Below are positions 15,823 through 23,767 of a stretch of 26,150 nucleotides of DNA, one piece after another (position 1 is the first letter of the stretch; every line of letters begins with the position of its first letter). The translations under genes and the position numbers were made by a program. The notes beneath the pieces were generated by a model. The model was not told where the DNA came from and did not search any database. It worked only from the letters and a program-made list of their open reading frames with translations. The DNA comes from CAZGXM01 sp964529795 (GTDB lineage Bacteria; Bacillota; JADQBR01), in the NCBI GenBank assembly GCA_964529795.1, contig CAZGXM010000039.1:1-26150 (forward strand), given 5' to 3'.

Positions 15823-16010
15823 CTTTTAAAGGTACGCTGTTGGCATCACTGTATCGACAGAAAATTATCCGGACAGCACACTCTTGGAGATTTGAGGTGT
15901 AATTTGGAAATCCGAAAAAGTCAGTTTGAGAGTAGAAACGGTGGCACTTCGCACCTCGCACTTTGCGCAGCTAACGGGGGTGGTTAGTTAATTCTAGCCA
16001 CTTTTTTGAT
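15823..16010 (+). promoter_or_regulatory. leader of ltaE with a terminator-type attenuator
   Basis: This 188-base stretch separates trxA from ltaE. It ends in an intrinsic terminator (15980-16007) six bases before the ltaE ribosome binding site. A competing hairpin is visible: CTAAC (15971-15975) can pair with GTTAG (15983-15987) inside the terminator's left arm. GTGGC at 15941-15945 could pair with the right arm GCCAC (15997-16001). GGTGGCAC followed by TTCGC at 15940 resembles the T-box core loosely. A riboswitch or T-box is possible but the class is not identified. Confidence 0.45.
15980..16007 (+). terminator. intrinsic terminator directly before ltaE
   Basis: GTGGTTAG (15980-15987) and CTAGCCAC (15994-16001) form an 8-bp stem with one G-T pair and a six-base loop, followed by six T (16002-16007). 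It lies 157 bases after trxA but immediately before the ltaE ribosome binding site, which suggests attenuation rather than simple operon end. Confidence 0.8.
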
Positions 16011-16025
16011 ATGGAGGGGAAAACA

Positions 16026-17048
16026 TTGATTGATCTACGCAGTGATACCGTGACCAAACCGTCGCAGGAAATGCGCCAGGCCATGGCGGAAGCAGTGGTG
16101 GGAGATGATGTTTACGAAGAAGACCCCACTGTGAAAGAACTTGAACAGTTGGCAGCGGGGTTGCTGGGAAAAGAAGCGGCACTGTTTGTCTCCAGCGGTA
16201 CCATGGGTAATCTGGTAGCCCTGTTAACCCACTGCCGTTCCGGGCAGGAAGTACTGCTGGATAAGGAAGCGCATATATATTTTTACGAGGTGGGCGGCAT
16301 GTCTGCCCTGGGCGGCCTCATTCCTCGCCTGGTAAGCAGTGAAAGGGGACTATATCACCCCCAATCGCTGGATGAAGCTCTGCGCCCGAAAAACATACAT
16401 TTTCCCGGCCCGGGCTTACTTTGTCTGGAAAACACTCACAACCGGGCGGGCGGGGCGGTGGTATCCCTGAAACGCATGCAGGAAGCTGCTGACTGGGCAA
16501 GAGAAAGGGATTTGCCTATTCATCTGGACGGAGCAAGGATTTTTAATGCCGCACTGGCCATGGGAGTGGCTGCAGCGGAAATTGCCAGTGAGATGGACAG
16601 CGTTATGTTCTGCCTGTCCAAGGGTTTGGGAGCGCCGGCGGGGTCACTGCTGGTGAGTACCGCTGAATGGATAGAGAAAGCCCGCAAGTGGCGGAAGATG
16701 GTAGGTGGCGGCATGCGCCAGGTGGGAGTGCTGGCCGCTGCCGGTCTGGTCGCGTTGAAGGGCAGGGAAAGGCTGGCTGAAGACCACCGCCGGGCAAAAA
16801 TGCTGGCCCGGGGGCTGGCAAAGATAGATGGTATCAATGTGGAATTGGACAAGGTGCAGACAAATATCTTTATGGCGGATTTGAAACTGCCGGGAATTGA
16901 TGCTTACCAGTTTGTACAAAAGCTCGCCGGGGAAGGCGTGTTGGTCAATGCTGTTTCACCCCGGCGTATTCGCTTTGTCACCCACTGGGGAATTGATGAT
17001 AGTATGGTTGAACAAGCGGTGGAGTCGGTGAAAAGGGCGGCCCGATAA
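16026..17048 (+). CDS. ltaE: Low-specificity L-threonine aldolase
   Basis: This PLP enzyme cleaves L-threonine or L-allo-threonine to glycine and acetaldehyde. The 340-aa product starts MIDLRSDTVTKPSQEMRQAM as the family does. It has the substrate/PLP-site segments GTMGNLVALL and EAHIYFYEVGG, HLDGARIFNAA, and the PLP lysine in CLSKGLGAPAGS (about Lys199). TTG at 16026 is chosen because GGAGGGG is six bases upstream. The in-frame ATG at 16011 lies only three bases past the terminator T run and has no ribosome binding site. Glycine production may feed one-carbon metabolism. Expression is probably controlled by the leader terminator. Confidence 0.95.
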   Translation: MIDLRSDTVTKPSQEMRQAMAEAVVGDDVYEEDPTVKELEQLAAGLLGKEAALFVSSGTMGNLVALLTHCRSGQEVLLDKEAHIYFYEVGGMSALGGLIPRLVSSERGLYHPQSLDEALRPKNIHFPGPGLLCLENTHNRAGGAVVSLKRMQEAADWARERDLPIHLDGARIFNAALAMGVAAAEIASEMDSVMFCLSKGLGAPAGSLLVSTAEWIEKARKWRKMVGGGMRQVGVLAAAGLVALKGRERLAEDHRRAKMLARGLAKIDGINVELDKVQTNIFMADLKLPGIDAYQFVQKLAGEGVLVNAVSPRRIRFVTHWGIDDSMVEQAVESVKRAAR

Positions 17049-17065
17049 TTAAGAAGGTGAGAAAT

Positions 17066-18340
17066 ATGGACCTTTTTGACTATACCGACAACAGGAAAAA
17101 GGCGGAGCCCCTGGCCCAGCGTGTCCGGCCGCGTACACTGGATGAATTTGTCGGCCAGGAACAGATAGTGGGACCGGGAAAACTGTTACGCCGGGCCATA
17201 GAGGCTGATCAACTGACATCACTGATTTTTTACGGCCCGCCGGGGACTGGAAAGACCACCCTGGCCATGATAATTTCACAGATGACAAAAGCAAAATTTA
17301 TCCGTCTCAATGCGGTAACTGCCGGGGTAAAAGATTTGCGCCGGGTTATCTGCGAGGCCCGGGAAAATCTCAAGTATTATCAGCAAAAAACCATCCTATT
17401 TTTGGACGAAATACACCGGTTTAACAAGGCCCAGCAGGACGCGCTGCTGCCGGCGGTGGAGAAAGGCACCATCATTTTAATCGGTGCCACCACCGAAAAC
17501 CCTTACTTTGAAGTAAATTCCCCCTTGCTCAGCCGTTCGCGTATTTTTACTCTCAAGGAATTGACTGATGAACAGGTGAAGGAAATACTGCTGCGGGTGC
17601 TGGGTGACAAGGAGCGGGGCCTGGGTGATTACCATGTTAAACTGGATGATGACGCCCTGGAACACCTGGTGAGGACCGCCAACGGTGATGCGCGCAACGC
17701 TCTCAATGCCCTGGAACTGGCGGTGCTCACCACCCCGCCGGAGAAAGGCGTGCGTCACATAACGGTAGATATTGCCGCGGAATCCATCCAGAAGCGGGTA
17801 GTGAAGTATGACAAGGACGGAGATAACCACTACGACGTGATCTCCGCCTTTATCAAGTCCCTGCGGGGCAGTGACCCCGACGCTGCCCTGTACTGGTTTG
17901 CCCGGGCCATCTATGCCGGGGAGGATCCACGCTTCTTGGTACGGCGTTTAATTGTCCATGCTTCGGAAGACGTGGGCCTGGCAGACTCCAGGGCCATGCT
18001 TTTGGCCCATGCGGCGGCCAATGCCCTGGAATGGCTGGGGATGCCGGAAGCGCGCATTCCCATTGCCCAGGCCATCATCTACATTGCCAGGGCGCCGAAA
18101 AGCAATTCGGTAATCAAAGCCATTGACAGTGCCTTTGACGCGGTGGAAAACGAGCGGGCGGGACCGGTGCCGCTGCACCTGCGGGACAACCATTATCCGG
18201 GAGCCAAAAAGCTGGGTCACGGCACGGGCTATAAATACCCTCACGATTATCCCGACCACCGGGTGGAGCAGCAGTACCTGCCCGACAACCTGAAAGGAAG
18301 AAAATTCTACACCCCCGGCGGCCAGGGGGAAGATAAATAG
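17066..18340 (+). CDS. rarA: Replication-associated recombination protein RarA (MgsA, AAA+ ATPase)
   Basis: RarA is a clamp-loader-like AAA+ ATPase acting at stalled replication forks. The 424-aa protein has Walker A GPPGTGKTTLA (about residue 52), Walker B TILFLDEIHRFNKAQQD, sensor 1 and arginine-finger region IGATTENPYFEVNSPLLSRSR, and the C-terminal tetramerisation part with RRLIVHASEDVGLAD. ATG at 17066 follows AAGGTGA at five bases; GTG at 17057 lies inside that ribosome binding site. It is 17 bases after ltaE and likely co-transcribed. It ends inside an intrinsic terminator. In B. subtilis the homologue yrvN follows tcdA (yrvM), so csoR, trxA and ltaE are extra here. Confidence 0.95.
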   Translation: MDLFDYTDNRKKAEPLAQRVRPRTLDEFVGQEQIVGPGKLLRRAIEADQLTSLIFYGPPGTGKTTLAMIISQMTKAKFIRLNAVTAGVKDLRRVICEARENLKYYQQKTILFLDEIHRFNKAQQDALLPAVEKGTIILIGATTENPYFEVNSPLLSRSRIFTLKELTDEQVKEILLRVLGDKERGLGDYHVKLDDDALEHLVRTANGDARNALNALELAVLTTPPEKGVRHITVDIAAESIQKRVVKYDKDGDNHYDVISAFIKSLRGSDPDAALYWFARAIYAGEDPRFLVRRLIVHASEDVGLADSRAMLLAHAAANALEWLGMPEARIPIAQAIIYIARAPKSNSVIKAIDSAFDAVENERAGPVPLHLRDNHYPGAKKLGHGTGYKYPHDYPDHRVEQQYLPDNLKGRKFYTPGGQGEDK

Positions 18341-18352
18341 GCCGCCTTTTTT
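18317..18352 (+). terminator. intrinsic terminator overlapping the rarA 3' end
   Basis: GGCGGCC (18317-18323) and GGCCGCC (18340-18346) make a perfect 7-bp GC stem, followed by six T (18347-18352). The stop codon of rarA lies in the loop/right arm boundary. Confidence 0.85.
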
Positions 18353-18415
18353 GTATAAATTGCTCTTGGTGCGGAAAATTAATACTAAATCAGAGTTAAC
18401 AAGTCGGTTTTTTTA

Positions 18416-18470
18416 TTGACAAAACATTGAGTGGTTTGCTAAGATATTAATACCGAGAAAATTACTTGGT
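18416..18470 (+). promoter_or_regulatory. promoter and candidate IscR-type operator of the Fe-S operon
   Basis: A perfect TTGACA (18416-18421), an 18-base spacer and TAAGAT (18440-18445) form the promoter. TGC stands directly before the -10, making it extended. Just downstream, ACCGAG (18452-18457) and CTTGGT (18465-18470) form an inverted repeat with a seven-base gap over the expected transcription start, a fitting place for autorepression by the Rrf2-family product. Confidence 0.65.
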
Positions 18471-18492
18471 TTTAGACGAAAGAGGTGAGGAT

Positions 18493-18945
18493 ATGAAGCT
18501 TTCCACCAAGGGTGAATACGGTCTCAGGGCCATGTTTGATTTGGCCCAGCGCTACGGTGAAGGCCCTATTTCCTTAAAAAGTGTGGCGGAACGACAGGAA
18601 ATTTCCGAGCATTACTTGGAGCAGTTGATAGCGGGCCTGCGTAAGGCCGGCCTTGTCAAGAGTATTCGCGGCGCCCAGGGGGGCTACATGCTGGCCCGGG
18701 AGCCGCAGGAAATCAGGGTGGGCGATATTATACGCGTTTTGGAAGGACCCATAGCGCCCATGGACTGCGTCAGTGAGGAAGACCCCGGGGAATGTTCCCG
18801 GGGTGACAGCTGCATCACCAAAACCATCTGGAAGAAGGTCAGGGACAGCATCACCGAAGTTCTGGACTCCATCACGCTGCAGGATATGTGTGACGAGGCG
18901 GAAAAAGCGCGGCAAAATAACGATTACTGCATGTATTACATATAA
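18493..18945 (+). CDS. Rrf2/IscR-type transcriptional regulator
   Basis: This is a winged-helix regulator of the Rrf2 family, 150 aa. It begins MKLSTKGEYGLRAMFDLA, with the recognition part EHYLEQLIAGLRKAGLVKSI and the wing RGAQGGYMLA. Cys92, Cys101 and Cys107 correspond to the [2Fe-2S] ligands of E. coli IscR (92, 98, 104), although the first spacing is three residues longer. B. subtilis CymR, at the same map position, lacks such a cluster, so this protein is more IscR-like. It probably senses Fe-S status and controls iscS-iscU-mnmA just downstream. ATG at 18493 has AGAGGTGAGG; the frame opens further upstream with no support. Confidence 0.9.
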   Translation: MKLSTKGEYGLRAMFDLAQRYGEGPISLKSVAERQEISEHYLEQLIAGLRKAGLVKSIRGAQGGYMLAREPQEIRVGDIIRVLEGPIAPMDCVSEEDPGECSRGDSCITKTIWKKVRDSITEVLDSITLQDMCDEAEKARQNNDYCMYYI

Positions 18946-18956
18946 AGGGAGGCGTC

Positions 18957-20165
18957 TTGGCAGTGCGTAAAGTGTATTTGGATCACAGTGCCACTACCCC
19001 GGTGCATCCGGAGGTGGTTGAGGTCATCAACGAGTATTTAACCGATGTGTGGGGCAATCCTTCCAGCGTCCACAGTTTCGGCAGGGAAGCTAAAAAGGGT
19101 TTGGAGGAAGCCAGGGAGAAGGTCGCCGCCTTGATGGGTGCGGACCCCAGGGAAATCGTTTTTACCAGCGGTGGCACCGAAGCGGACAATACCGCCGTAA
19201 TCGGCAGTGCTTACGCCAATGAGAAGAAGGGTAAGCATATTATCACCAGCCAAATTGAGCACCACGCGGTGTTGGATGCTTTCAAATACCTGGAAAAACA
19301 CGGTTTTGACGTCACTTACCTGCCGGTGGACGAAGAGGGCCTGGTCAGCGTGGAGGATGTGCGCCGGGCGATCAGGGATGACACCACTTTTATCAGTATT
19401 ATGCATGTAAACAATGAAATCGGTACTATCCAGCCCATTGAAGAAATTGGCGCCATAGCCAGGGAAAAAGGGGTTATTTTTCATGTGGATGCCGTACAAA
19501 GTTACGGCAAAATACCGGTTGATGTAAATAAATTAAATGTAGATTTGTTAACTGCATCGTCCCATAAGATTTACGGTCCCAAAGGTTCAGGCTGCCTGTA
19601 TATCAGAAAAGGGGTACGAATCCCCCCTTATACCCTGGGTGGCGGTCAGGAAAGGAAGCGGCGCCCGGGCACGGAAAATATGCCCGGTATTGTAGGCTTT
19701 GGCAAGGCTGCAGAAATTGCGGCCGGGGAACTGGAGGGTGAGATGGAACGTCTTGCCGCTCTGCGGGACAAGTTAATCAAGGGTATTGAGGAGAGAATAC
19801 CTGATATTCGTGTCAACGGCCACCGTACCAAGCGCCTGCCCGGCAGTGTCAATATCAGTTTCCGTTACGTTGAAGGCGAATCACTGCTCTTGAGCCTTGA
19901 TATGAAGGGTATCGCCGCATCCAGCGGGTCGGCTTGCACGTCCGGTTCCCTGGACCCGTCCCACGTGTTGCTGGCCATTGGCCTGCCCCACGAGATAGCG
20001 CACGGGTCGCTGCGCATGACCCTGGGCAGGTCAAATAGCGAGGAAGATATTGACTACGTCCTGGAGGCCTTACCGGAGATAGTGGAACGGCTGCGGGCCA
20101 TGTCTCCCTTATACCAGCGTAAGGAAGCTTGCAAGCAGAAGGAGTGCTATGAACATGTACAGTGA
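18957..20165 (+). CDS. iscS: Cysteine desulfurase (IscS/NifS family)
   Basis: This PLP enzyme takes sulfur from L-cysteine and passes it as persulfide to partners, here most likely IscU and MnmA encoded next to it. The 402-aa protein starts VYLDHSATTPVHPEV, contains the PLP lysine in TASSHKIYGPKGSG (about Lys204) and the catalytic Cys in SSGSACTSGSLDPSH (about Cys327) on a long loop typical of group I enzymes. The C-terminal tail has two further Cys (ACKQKEC). TTG at 18957 follows AGGGAGG at four bases; GTG at 18963 is an alternative. The gene overlaps iscU by 17 bases. Confidence 0.96.
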   Translation: MAVRKVYLDHSATTPVHPEVVEVINEYLTDVWGNPSSVHSFGREAKKGLEEAREKVAALMGADPREIVFTSGGTEADNTAVIGSAYANEKKGKHIITSQIEHHAVLDAFKYLEKHGFDVTYLPVDEEGLVSVEDVRRAIRDDTTFISIMHVNNEIGTIQPIEEIGAIAREKGVIFHVDAVQSYGKIPVDVNKLNVDLLTASSHKIYGPKGSGCLYIRKGVRIPPYTLGGGQERKRRPGTENMPGIVGFGKAAEIAAGELEGEMERLAALRDKLIKGIEERIPDIRVNGHRTKRLPGSVNISFRYVEGESLLLSLDMKGIAASSGSACTSGSLDPSHVLLAIGLPHEIAHGSLRMTLGRSNSEEDIDYVLEALPEIVERLRAMSPLYQRKEACKQKECYEHVQ

Positions 20166-20526
20166 AAAAGTAATGGACCATTTCACCAACCCGCGTAACG
20201 TCGGGGAAATTGAAAATGCCGACGGTACCGGTGAAGTTGGCAATCCCACCTGCGGTGATATCATGAAAATTTTTATCAAGGTTAAGGACAATGTCATTAC
20301 CGATGTCAAGTTCAAAACTTTTGGCTGCGGTGCGGCCATTGCCACCAGCAGTATGGTTACGGAAATGGTAAAAGGCAAGACTATAGAGGAAGCGCTGAAA
20401 ATTACCAATAAAGCTGTTGCAGAAGAATTGGACGGGCTGCCGCCGCAAAAGATGCATTGTTCCAACCTGGCTGCGGACGCTTTGCGCAAGGCCATTGAAG
20501 ATTACCAGAAAAAACAAGCAAGCTAA
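20149..20526 (+). CDS. iscU: Iron-sulfur cluster assembly scaffold IscU/NifU-N
   Basis: IscU is the scaffold on which [2Fe-2S] clusters are assembled from IscS-derived sulfur. The 125-aa protein has the three conserved Cys at 35 (NPTCGD), 60 (FGCGAA) and 104 (MHCSNLA), plus the conserved Asp37 after the first Cys. The ATG lies inside the end of iscS with AAGGAG upstream, so translation is coupled. No hscBA or ferredoxin gene follows, unlike the E. coli isc operon; this is the usual Clostridia arrangement. Confidence 0.95.
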   Translation: MNMYSEKVMDHFTNPRNVGEIENADGTGEVGNPTCGDIMKIFIKVKDNVITDVKFKTFGCGAAIATSSMVTEMVKGKTIEEALKITNKAVAEELDGLPPQKMHCSNLAADALRKAIEDYQKKQAS

Positions 20527-20551
20527 GGGGCTGTCAGCCCCTGTATTTTTT
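20527..20551 (+). terminator. weak terminator or processing hairpin between iscU and mnmA
   Basis: GGGGC (20527-20531) and GCCCC (20537-20541) pair around a five-base loop, followed by TGTA and six T. The stem is short and ends 13 bases before mnmA, so it may only reduce readthrough. Confidence 0.5.
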
Positions 20552-20563
20552 GAGGTGGGGAAA

Positions 20564-21649
20564 ATGACTGAAACTGTATTGGTGGCCATGAGCGGGGGAG
20601 TGGACAGTTCCGTGACCGCTGCCCTGTTAAAGGACCGGGGTTACGACCTCATTGGCGTGACCATGCAGATATGGCCGGAAGACCAACCGCATCCGGATAT
20701 TGAAGGTGCCTGCTGTTCCCTGTCAGCGGTGGATGATGCCCGCTCAGTGGCGTACAAGCTGGGTATTCCCTATTATGTCATGAATTTCCGGGACTATTTT
20801 CGGGAAAAAGTGATAGACTATTTTGTCAATGATTACCTGTCCGGCAGGACGCCCAACCCCTGTATTGCCTGCAACCGATTTGTCAAGTTCGAAGCCTTGC
20901 TGCAGAAGGCCCTGGCTATCGGCACCGATTTGATTGCCACCGGGCATTATGCACGTATTTATTACGACCGGGACAGGGAAAGGTATTTGCTGGCCGGGGC
21001 CAAGGATAAGAACAAGGACCAGACTTACGTGCTCTATGGTTTTAATCAGGACCAACTGTCCCGCACCTTGATGCCGTTAGGCGATTATACCAAACCGGAA
21101 ATTCGCCGGATGGCGGAAGAGTTAGGCCTGGTGGTGGCGCATAAACCGGAAAGCCAGGAGATTTGTTTCGTCCCCGGTAACAACTACCGCAATTTCTTAA
21201 AGGAAAAAGTGGGTGATAAAATAAAACCCGGCCCGTTCCTGGATACCGGGGGTAATAAAATTGGCGAGCACCAGGGTATTGCCTATTACACCATCGGCCA
21301 GCGGCGGGGTTTGGGCCTGGCTGTGGGCGAACCTGTGTATGTAGTGGATATTGATCCGAAACGCAATGCGGTGATAGTGGGTACCGGAGAAGAAATTCTC
21401 AGTTCCGGCTTGCTTGCCGGGAGAAACAATTTCATTCTTTTTGACCGCCTGGAGAAACCCATGGAAGTGGAGGTAAAAATCCGCTATAAGGCGGCGCGGG
21501 TTCCCGCCTTAATTGTGCCGCAGCGTGATAGCATGATCAAGGTTGAATTCAAAGAACCCCAGCGGGCGGTGACTCCGGGGCAGGCGGTGGTCTACTACCG
21601 GGACGAACTGGTGGTGGGCGGCGGCACCATTGAAAAGGCGCTTAAGTAG
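20564..21649 (+). CDS. mnmA: tRNA-specific 2-thiouridylase
   Basis: MnmA puts sulfur on C2 of the wobble uridine in tRNA-Lys, -Glu and -Gln using persulfide sulfur from a cysteine desulfurase. The 361-aa protein has the PP-loop SGGVDSSVTAALL at the N-terminus, catalytic cysteines in NPCIACNRFVKFEALL (about Cys103) and SQEICFV (about Cys200), GHYAR and KNKDQTYVLYGF, and a C-terminal beta-barrel. ATG at 20564 follows GAGGTGGGG; the open frame runs 49 codons further upstream through iscU in another frame and is not used. Being downstream of iscS and iscU fits a shared sulfur supply. Confidence 0.96.
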   Translation: MTETVLVAMSGGVDSSVTAALLKDRGYDLIGVTMQIWPEDQPHPDIEGACCSLSAVDDARSVAYKLGIPYYVMNFRDYFREKVIDYFVNDYLSGRTPNPCIACNRFVKFEALLQKALAIGTDLIATGHYARIYYDRDRERYLLAGAKDKNKDQTYVLYGFNQDQLSRTLMPLGDYTKPEIRRMAEELGLVVAHKPESQEICFVPGNNYRNFLKEKVGDKIKPGPFLDTGGNKIGEHQGIAYYTIGQRRGLGLAVGEPVYVVDIDPKRNAVIVGTGEEILSSGLLAGRNNFILFDRLEKPMEVEVKIRYKAARVPALIVPQRDSMIKVEFKEPQRAVTPGQAVVYYRDELVVGGGTIEKALK

Positions 21650-21715
21650 GCGAAAGGACGGTGTGCTGGGCTAATGCGGCCAGAGCGACTGTCGTTTCTG
21701 AGCCGTTTTATTTTT

Positions 21716-21746
21716 ACAACCTTCTTAAACCGAGGGTTGTTTTTTT
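21716..21746 (+). terminator. intrinsic terminator after mnmA
   Basis: ACAACC (21716-21721) and GGTTGT (21735-21740) form a stem followed by a run of seven T. It closes the Rrf2-iscS-iscU-mnmA unit. Confidence 0.75.
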
Positions 21747-21792
21747 ACCCCGGGAAAGAAACTTTACACATATTGGAATTTTCAAAAAATAC

Positions 21793-21821
21793 TTGACTTT
21801 TCTTGTAATTTATATTATTTT
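21793..21821 (+). promoter_or_regulatory. promoter of the acyl-CoA ligase gene
   Basis: TTGACT (21793-21798), a 17-base spacer and TATTTT (21816-21821) form the likely promoter; the -10 is weak. It lies inside a strongly AT-rich stretch and just before the FadR-type operator. Confidence 0.6.
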
Positions 21822-21874
21822 TTAGTTAAATGAATGAATATTCAGTCAATGCATGTCCATAAATTACAAGAAAA
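21798..21874 (+). repeat. 16-bp perfect inverted repeat enclosing promoter and operator
   Basis: TTTTCTTGTAATTTAT (21798-21813) recurs as its exact complement ATAAATTACAAGAAAA (21859-21874), 45 bases apart. The left arm overlaps the promoter spacer and the right arm lies downstream of the operator. Since transcription should start near 21828, the left arm would not be in the mRNA, which points to a role at DNA level. Confidence 0.85.
21831..21848 (+). promoter_or_regulatory. FadR/YsiA-type operator (TetR family)
   Basis: TGAATGAATATTCAGTCA is an 18-base dyad with a single mismatch and matches the B. subtilis FadR (YsiA) operator consensus as I recall it (TGAATGA..TCATTCA). It lies at about +3 to +20 of the predicted transcript, a position where a repressor would block transcription. 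The TetR-family gene at 23924 is the natural candidate for the binding protein. Confidence 0.8.
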
Positions 21875-21915
21875 TTTTGAAAAGAACAAAATAACACTTT
21901 TGGGGAGGCATTTCC

Positions 21916-23754
21916 ATGGGTGGAACCATTACCGCAATGTTTTTTGAAAAGGTGGGGCAACTGGCTGATAAAGCGGTGTTATCCCGAAAAGTAGATGGTA
22001 TCTACCAGGATATCAGCTGGGACCAACTCGGGGAAAAAGTAAAACAGACGGCGTTGGGACTGATGGCATTGGGAGTCAAACCACAGGACAGGGTCTGCTT
22101 GATGTCCGGAAACTGCCCGGAATGGGTAATGGCAGATCTGGGTATTATTGCCGCCGGCGCTGTCAATGTGCCCATCTATCATACCAATAAAGGGACGCAG
22201 ATAGCATACATAGTCAATCACTGCGAGGCAGAAATAATTATCGTAGGTTGCAAGGGAGAATTGGACGAAGTTATTTCCGTCCGTCATAAAATGCCCCGTT
22301 TGAAAAAAATAGTTGTCATCGAGGATTGGCATGGCGGTGGTGATGCGACCATCATGACGTTTCAGCAATTGTTGGAATTAGGTGAAAAAAATCTTAACTG
22401 GACAGGCGAACTGCAGCAGAGGATCTCAGCAGCGGACGAAGATGATATTATGTCGCTGGTATATACTTCCGGTACCACCGGTGATCCCAAAGGCGTAATG
22501 TTATCCCACAAGAATTTCCTCTCCAACGTGAAAGACTGCTATCAGGTTATGGATATCAGGCAGACGGATACATGCCTGTCATTTCTACCGCTGAGCCATG
22601 TCCTGGAACGCATGGCCGGTTATTATTTAATGCTTTATGCCGGTGCCCGTATTGCCTATGCCGAAGGCTTTCAAACCGTCCCCGACGACCTGAAGGCAGT
22701 TAAGCCGGAGTTGGTCATCAGTGTACCGCGGCTATATGAAAAGATGTTTGTGACCATAAAACAATCTGTGGCCCGCAGTTCTTGGTTGAAACGGAAACTG
22801 TTTGACTGGGCTTTGGCAGTTGGGAAACGGTACAAGTCAGGCGACGGCGCCAAGGGAATACTGTTAACAACACAGCATAAATTAGCGGACCGCCTGGTCT
22901 ATCGCAAGATTCAAGAACAGGTGGGCGGCAGATTGCGTTATTTTGTGTCCGGCGGGGCTCCGCTGGCAAAAGAAATTGCTGAATTTTTCTACTGTTTGGG
23001 AATTGCCATCTATGAAGGATACGGGCTTACCGAGACATCACCGGTACTGGCGGTGAATACGCCGGGGAAGTTAAAATTTGGCACCGTGGGCCCGCCGCTG
23101 CCCAGCGTGACAATTAAAATCGCGGAAGACGGGGAAATTTTAGCCCGGGGTCCCAATGTGTCTTCGGGATATTTCAAGAGACCGGAGGAAACGGCGGCAA
23201 GCTTTCGCGACGGTTGGTTTTATACCGGGGATATCGGTGAGATTGACGAACAGGGTATGTTGAAAATAACTGACCGTAAGAAGGACATTATTGTCACTTC
23301 CGGGGGCAAAAACGTGGCGCCTCAGAATATAGAGAACTTGCTCAAGTCGGATAAATATATCAGCCAGGCAGTGATATTCGGCGACCAGCGAAAATATCTA
23401 ACCGCGCTGATTGTCCCCAATTTCGAGAATTTGGAAAGGTATGCCGCCAAACATCGTATATCCTATGATGTTTGCGAGCAGTTAGTAAACAACGAGCAAA
23501 TAATTAAAAAGTTTCAGCAGAGATTGGATAGATTGCAGCGGGACTTACCGGGGTTTGAACAAGTAAAAAAATTCCGGCTGTTGACCAGGGAATTTACCCA
23601 GGAAGATGGGGAACTGACTCCAACCTTGAAGATCAAGCGTAAAATTATTTCGCAAAAATATGCTGGTTTGATTGACAGTATGTACAGCCCACAGGATGTT
23701 ATCGCGTCCGTGTCAGTAAATTCAGCGGGACCTGAAAGAGGGTTACCCGGTTAA
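21916..23754 (+). CDS. Long-chain fatty acid-CoA ligase (AMP-binding)
   Basis: This adenylate-forming enzyme activates fatty acids to acyl-CoA via acyl-AMP. The 612-aa product has the ATP-binding motif YTSGTTGDPKGVMLSHKN (about residue 182), the GYGLTETSP motif, YTGDIGEIDEQG, and TDRKKDIIVTSGGKNVAPQNIE (about 452), which links the N- and C-terminal domains. The length and motif form fit long-chain (FadD/LACS-type) rather than acetyl-CoA synthetase. The start ATG has GGGGAGG seven bases upstream. The 266-base upstream gap holds the mnmA terminator, promoter, FadR-type operator and long inverted repeat described separately. With the TetR gene downstream it forms a lipid-responsive unit. Confidence 0.93.
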   Translation: MGGTITAMFFEKVGQLADKAVLSRKVDGIYQDISWDQLGEKVKQTALGLMALGVKPQDRVCLMSGNCPEWVMADLGIIAAGAVNVPIYHTNKGTQIAYIVNHCEAEIIIVGCKGELDEVISVRHKMPRLKKIVVIEDWHGGGDATIMTFQQLLELGEKNLNWTGELQQRISAADEDDIMSLVYTSGTTGDPKGVMLSHKNFLSNVKDCYQVMDIRQTDTCLSFLPLSHVLERMAGYYLMLYAGARIAYAEGFQTVPDDLKAVKPELVISVPRLYEKMFVTIKQSVARSSWLKRKLFDWALAVGKRYKSGDGAKGILLTTQHKLADRLVYRKIQEQVGGRLRYFVSGGAPLAKEIAEFFYCLGIAIYEGYGLTETSPVLAVNTPGKLKFGTVGPPLPSVTIKIAEDGEILARGPNVSSGYFKRPEETAASFRDGWFYTGDIGEIDEQGMLKITDRKKDIIVTSGGKNVAPQNIENLLKSDKYISQAVIFGDQRKYLTALIVPNFENLERYAAKHRISYDVCEQLVNNEQIIKKFQQRLDRLQRDLPGFEQVKKFRLLTREFTQEDGELTPTLKIKRKIISQKYAGLIDSMYSPQDVIASVSVNSAGPERGLPG

Positions 23755-23767
23755 AAAAGCCGGCTTC

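Noticed and set aside
15840..15870. Possible promoter TTGGCA with AATTAT in the ltaE leader
   Set aside because: The -10 matches the consensus poorly; kept only as a possibility for separate ltaE transcription.
19855..20589. 244-codon open frame on the - strand over the iscS end, iscU and the mnmA start
   Set aside because: It is antisense to three strongly supported genes, crosses their boundaries, has low-complexity unrecognisable sequence and no promoter or ribosome binding site.
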